From positions 36,119 to 42,638 of the forward strand of contig PATJ01000013.1 in NCBI GenBank assembly GCA_002713545.1: a DNA stretch of 6,520 nt, given 5' to 3'. Positions 5,919 through 6,520 of the stretch are shown here, piece after piece. This stretch comes from Acidimicrobiaceae bacterium. GTDB taxonomy: Bacteria; Actinomycetota; Acidimicrobiia; Acidimicrobiales; MedAcidi-G1. A program made the translations under genes and the position numbers. The notes below the pieces were generated by a model. It was not told the DNA's origin. It searched no databases and worked only from the letters and a program-made list of their open reading frames with translations. Numbering within the stretch: position 1 is the first letter of the stretch; each line of letters begins with the position of its first letter.

Positions 5919-6520
5919 GATTGTCCTCCGTGAGTTTTTGTTTCATTATTTATAAACGCTTCAATTACTAAATTTATAACAGTGGTCCAGTCATCTCTGG
6001 AAGGGAGATCCAAACCAATTGTCCTCGTTAGGGTCATTCCAAATCCGATCGCATGCGCTAACCGAATTAGAGCAAGCTGGTCAATGTCTTGTTGTGGAGA
6101 AGCTTCTCTGATCAGTTGAGAAAGTTTGTTTTCTTCACTTTGTAGTACATGACGGAGACGTTCTGCCAGTTCAGGGTCACGCTTTGCTGCAACTACGGCT
6201 TCGAGAAAAAGTCCTGTTCCATCTGAGAGGTCATCTAGAAGATGGTCTCCCAGGTGTGACAGTACATCTATCGCTGAAGCATTCGAATGAAGTGTGTTTA
6301 GTTGTGTTAGCAAGTGTCTATCCACAGCATCTATCAGCAGTTCAGCTTTCCCGCTATATCGACTGTAAATTGCACCTGTTGTGACACCGGCTCGACGCGC
6401 AATTTCAGCTACGCCTGCTTTTTCGTATCCATTTTCGGCGAAAACTTCCGCTGCGGCTTGTAGTAGACGTTCTGTTAGTTCGTCTTGAACACCACTATTT
6501 GCTTCTGCAACAAGAGCCAT
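5915..6520 (-). CDS. TetR/AcrR-family transcriptional regulator (start at window edge)
   Basis: Dimeric DNA-binding repressor of the TetR family, 201 residues in view, a normal length. The N-terminal DNA-binding domain is clear: helix 1 LLQAAAEVFAENGYEKAGV (about 19-37), then the helix-turn-helix AEIARRAGVTTGAIYSRY (38-55) followed by SGKAELL (56-62). The C-terminal ligand-binding half (about 70-195) is divergent, as usual, so the effector cannot be predicted. The first ATG coincides with the last three bases of the window (6518-6520). It gives a sensible 18-residue lead into helix 1, but an earlier start or promoter outside the window cannot be excluded. The stop codon overlaps the diiron gene start by 4 nt, so the two are very probably co-transcribed, and the regulator probably controls this operon; its operator would be to the right of the window. 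Confidence 0.9.
   Translation of the reverse strand: MALVAEANSGVQDELTERLLQAAAEVFAENGYEKAGVAEIARRAGVTTGAIYSRYSGKAELLIDAVDRHLLTQLNTLHSNASAIDVLSHLGDHLLDDLSDGTGLFLEAVVAAKRDPELAERLRHVLQSEENKLSQLIREASPQQDIDQLALIRLAHAIGFGMTLTRTIGLDLPSRDDWTTVINLVIEAFINNETKTHGGQS
5924..5929 (-). promoter_or_regulatory. Ribosome binding site fixing the GTG start of the diiron gene
   Basis: GGAGGA on the minus strand lies inside the last codons of the TetR gene and ends 5 nt before GTG (5916-5918). With the 4-nt GTGA overlap this supports the GTG start and translational coupling of the two genes. Confidence 0.78.

Overview
The window looks like a piece of a low-to-mid-40s % GC actinobacterial chromosome, most plausibly a marine member of the Acidimicrobiia. 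This is inferred from the binding-protein lipobox followed at once by an Asp/Glu stretch and an Ala/Thr-rich linker, from actinobacterial-style variants in the acyl-CoA ligase and chorismate mutase, and from the base composition. No rRNA or single-copy taxonomic marker is present, so the placement is tentative. Gene density is high, and I see no tRNA, insertion sequence, phage gene, CRISPR array or plasmid function.

Layout, left to right. Positions 1-1313 (minus) hold the first 437 codons of an AapQ/BztB-type permease of a general L-amino-acid ABC transporter, cut by the left window edge. A 143-bp gap follows, with a strong intrinsic terminator and a candidate promoter. Positions 1457-2569 (minus) encode the partner periplasmic-type binding lipoprotein (AapJ type). 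Its leader (2570-2736) carries a strong Shine-Dalgarno sequence and several dyads. Positions 2737-4269 (minus) encode an AMP-forming acyl-CoA ligase of the AlkK/DmdB-like group. Divergent from it across 127 bp is a small stand-alone AroQ-class chorismate mutase (4397-4696, plus). After a 40-bp convergent gap comes a two-gene minus-strand unit: a TetR-family regulator (5915-6520, start at the very right edge) whose stop overlaps the GTG start of a ferritin-like diiron-carboxylate protein (4737-5918).

How they work together. The binding protein and permease form one uptake system for amino acids; the ATPase and second permease (aapM, aapP in known operons) would lie beyond the left edge. The binding-protein gene is followed by a terminator, so it is probably made in excess over the membrane parts. 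The TetR and diiron genes are translationally coupled and probably form one regulatory and functional unit of unknown substrate. The ligase and the chorismate mutase share only a divergent intergenic region; nothing in the sequence links their pathways.

I do not see a clearly new multi-gene system. The items most worth a second look are the TetR-diiron pair, the enlarged middle of the AapQ-type permease, and the altered active-site wall of the chorismate mutase.
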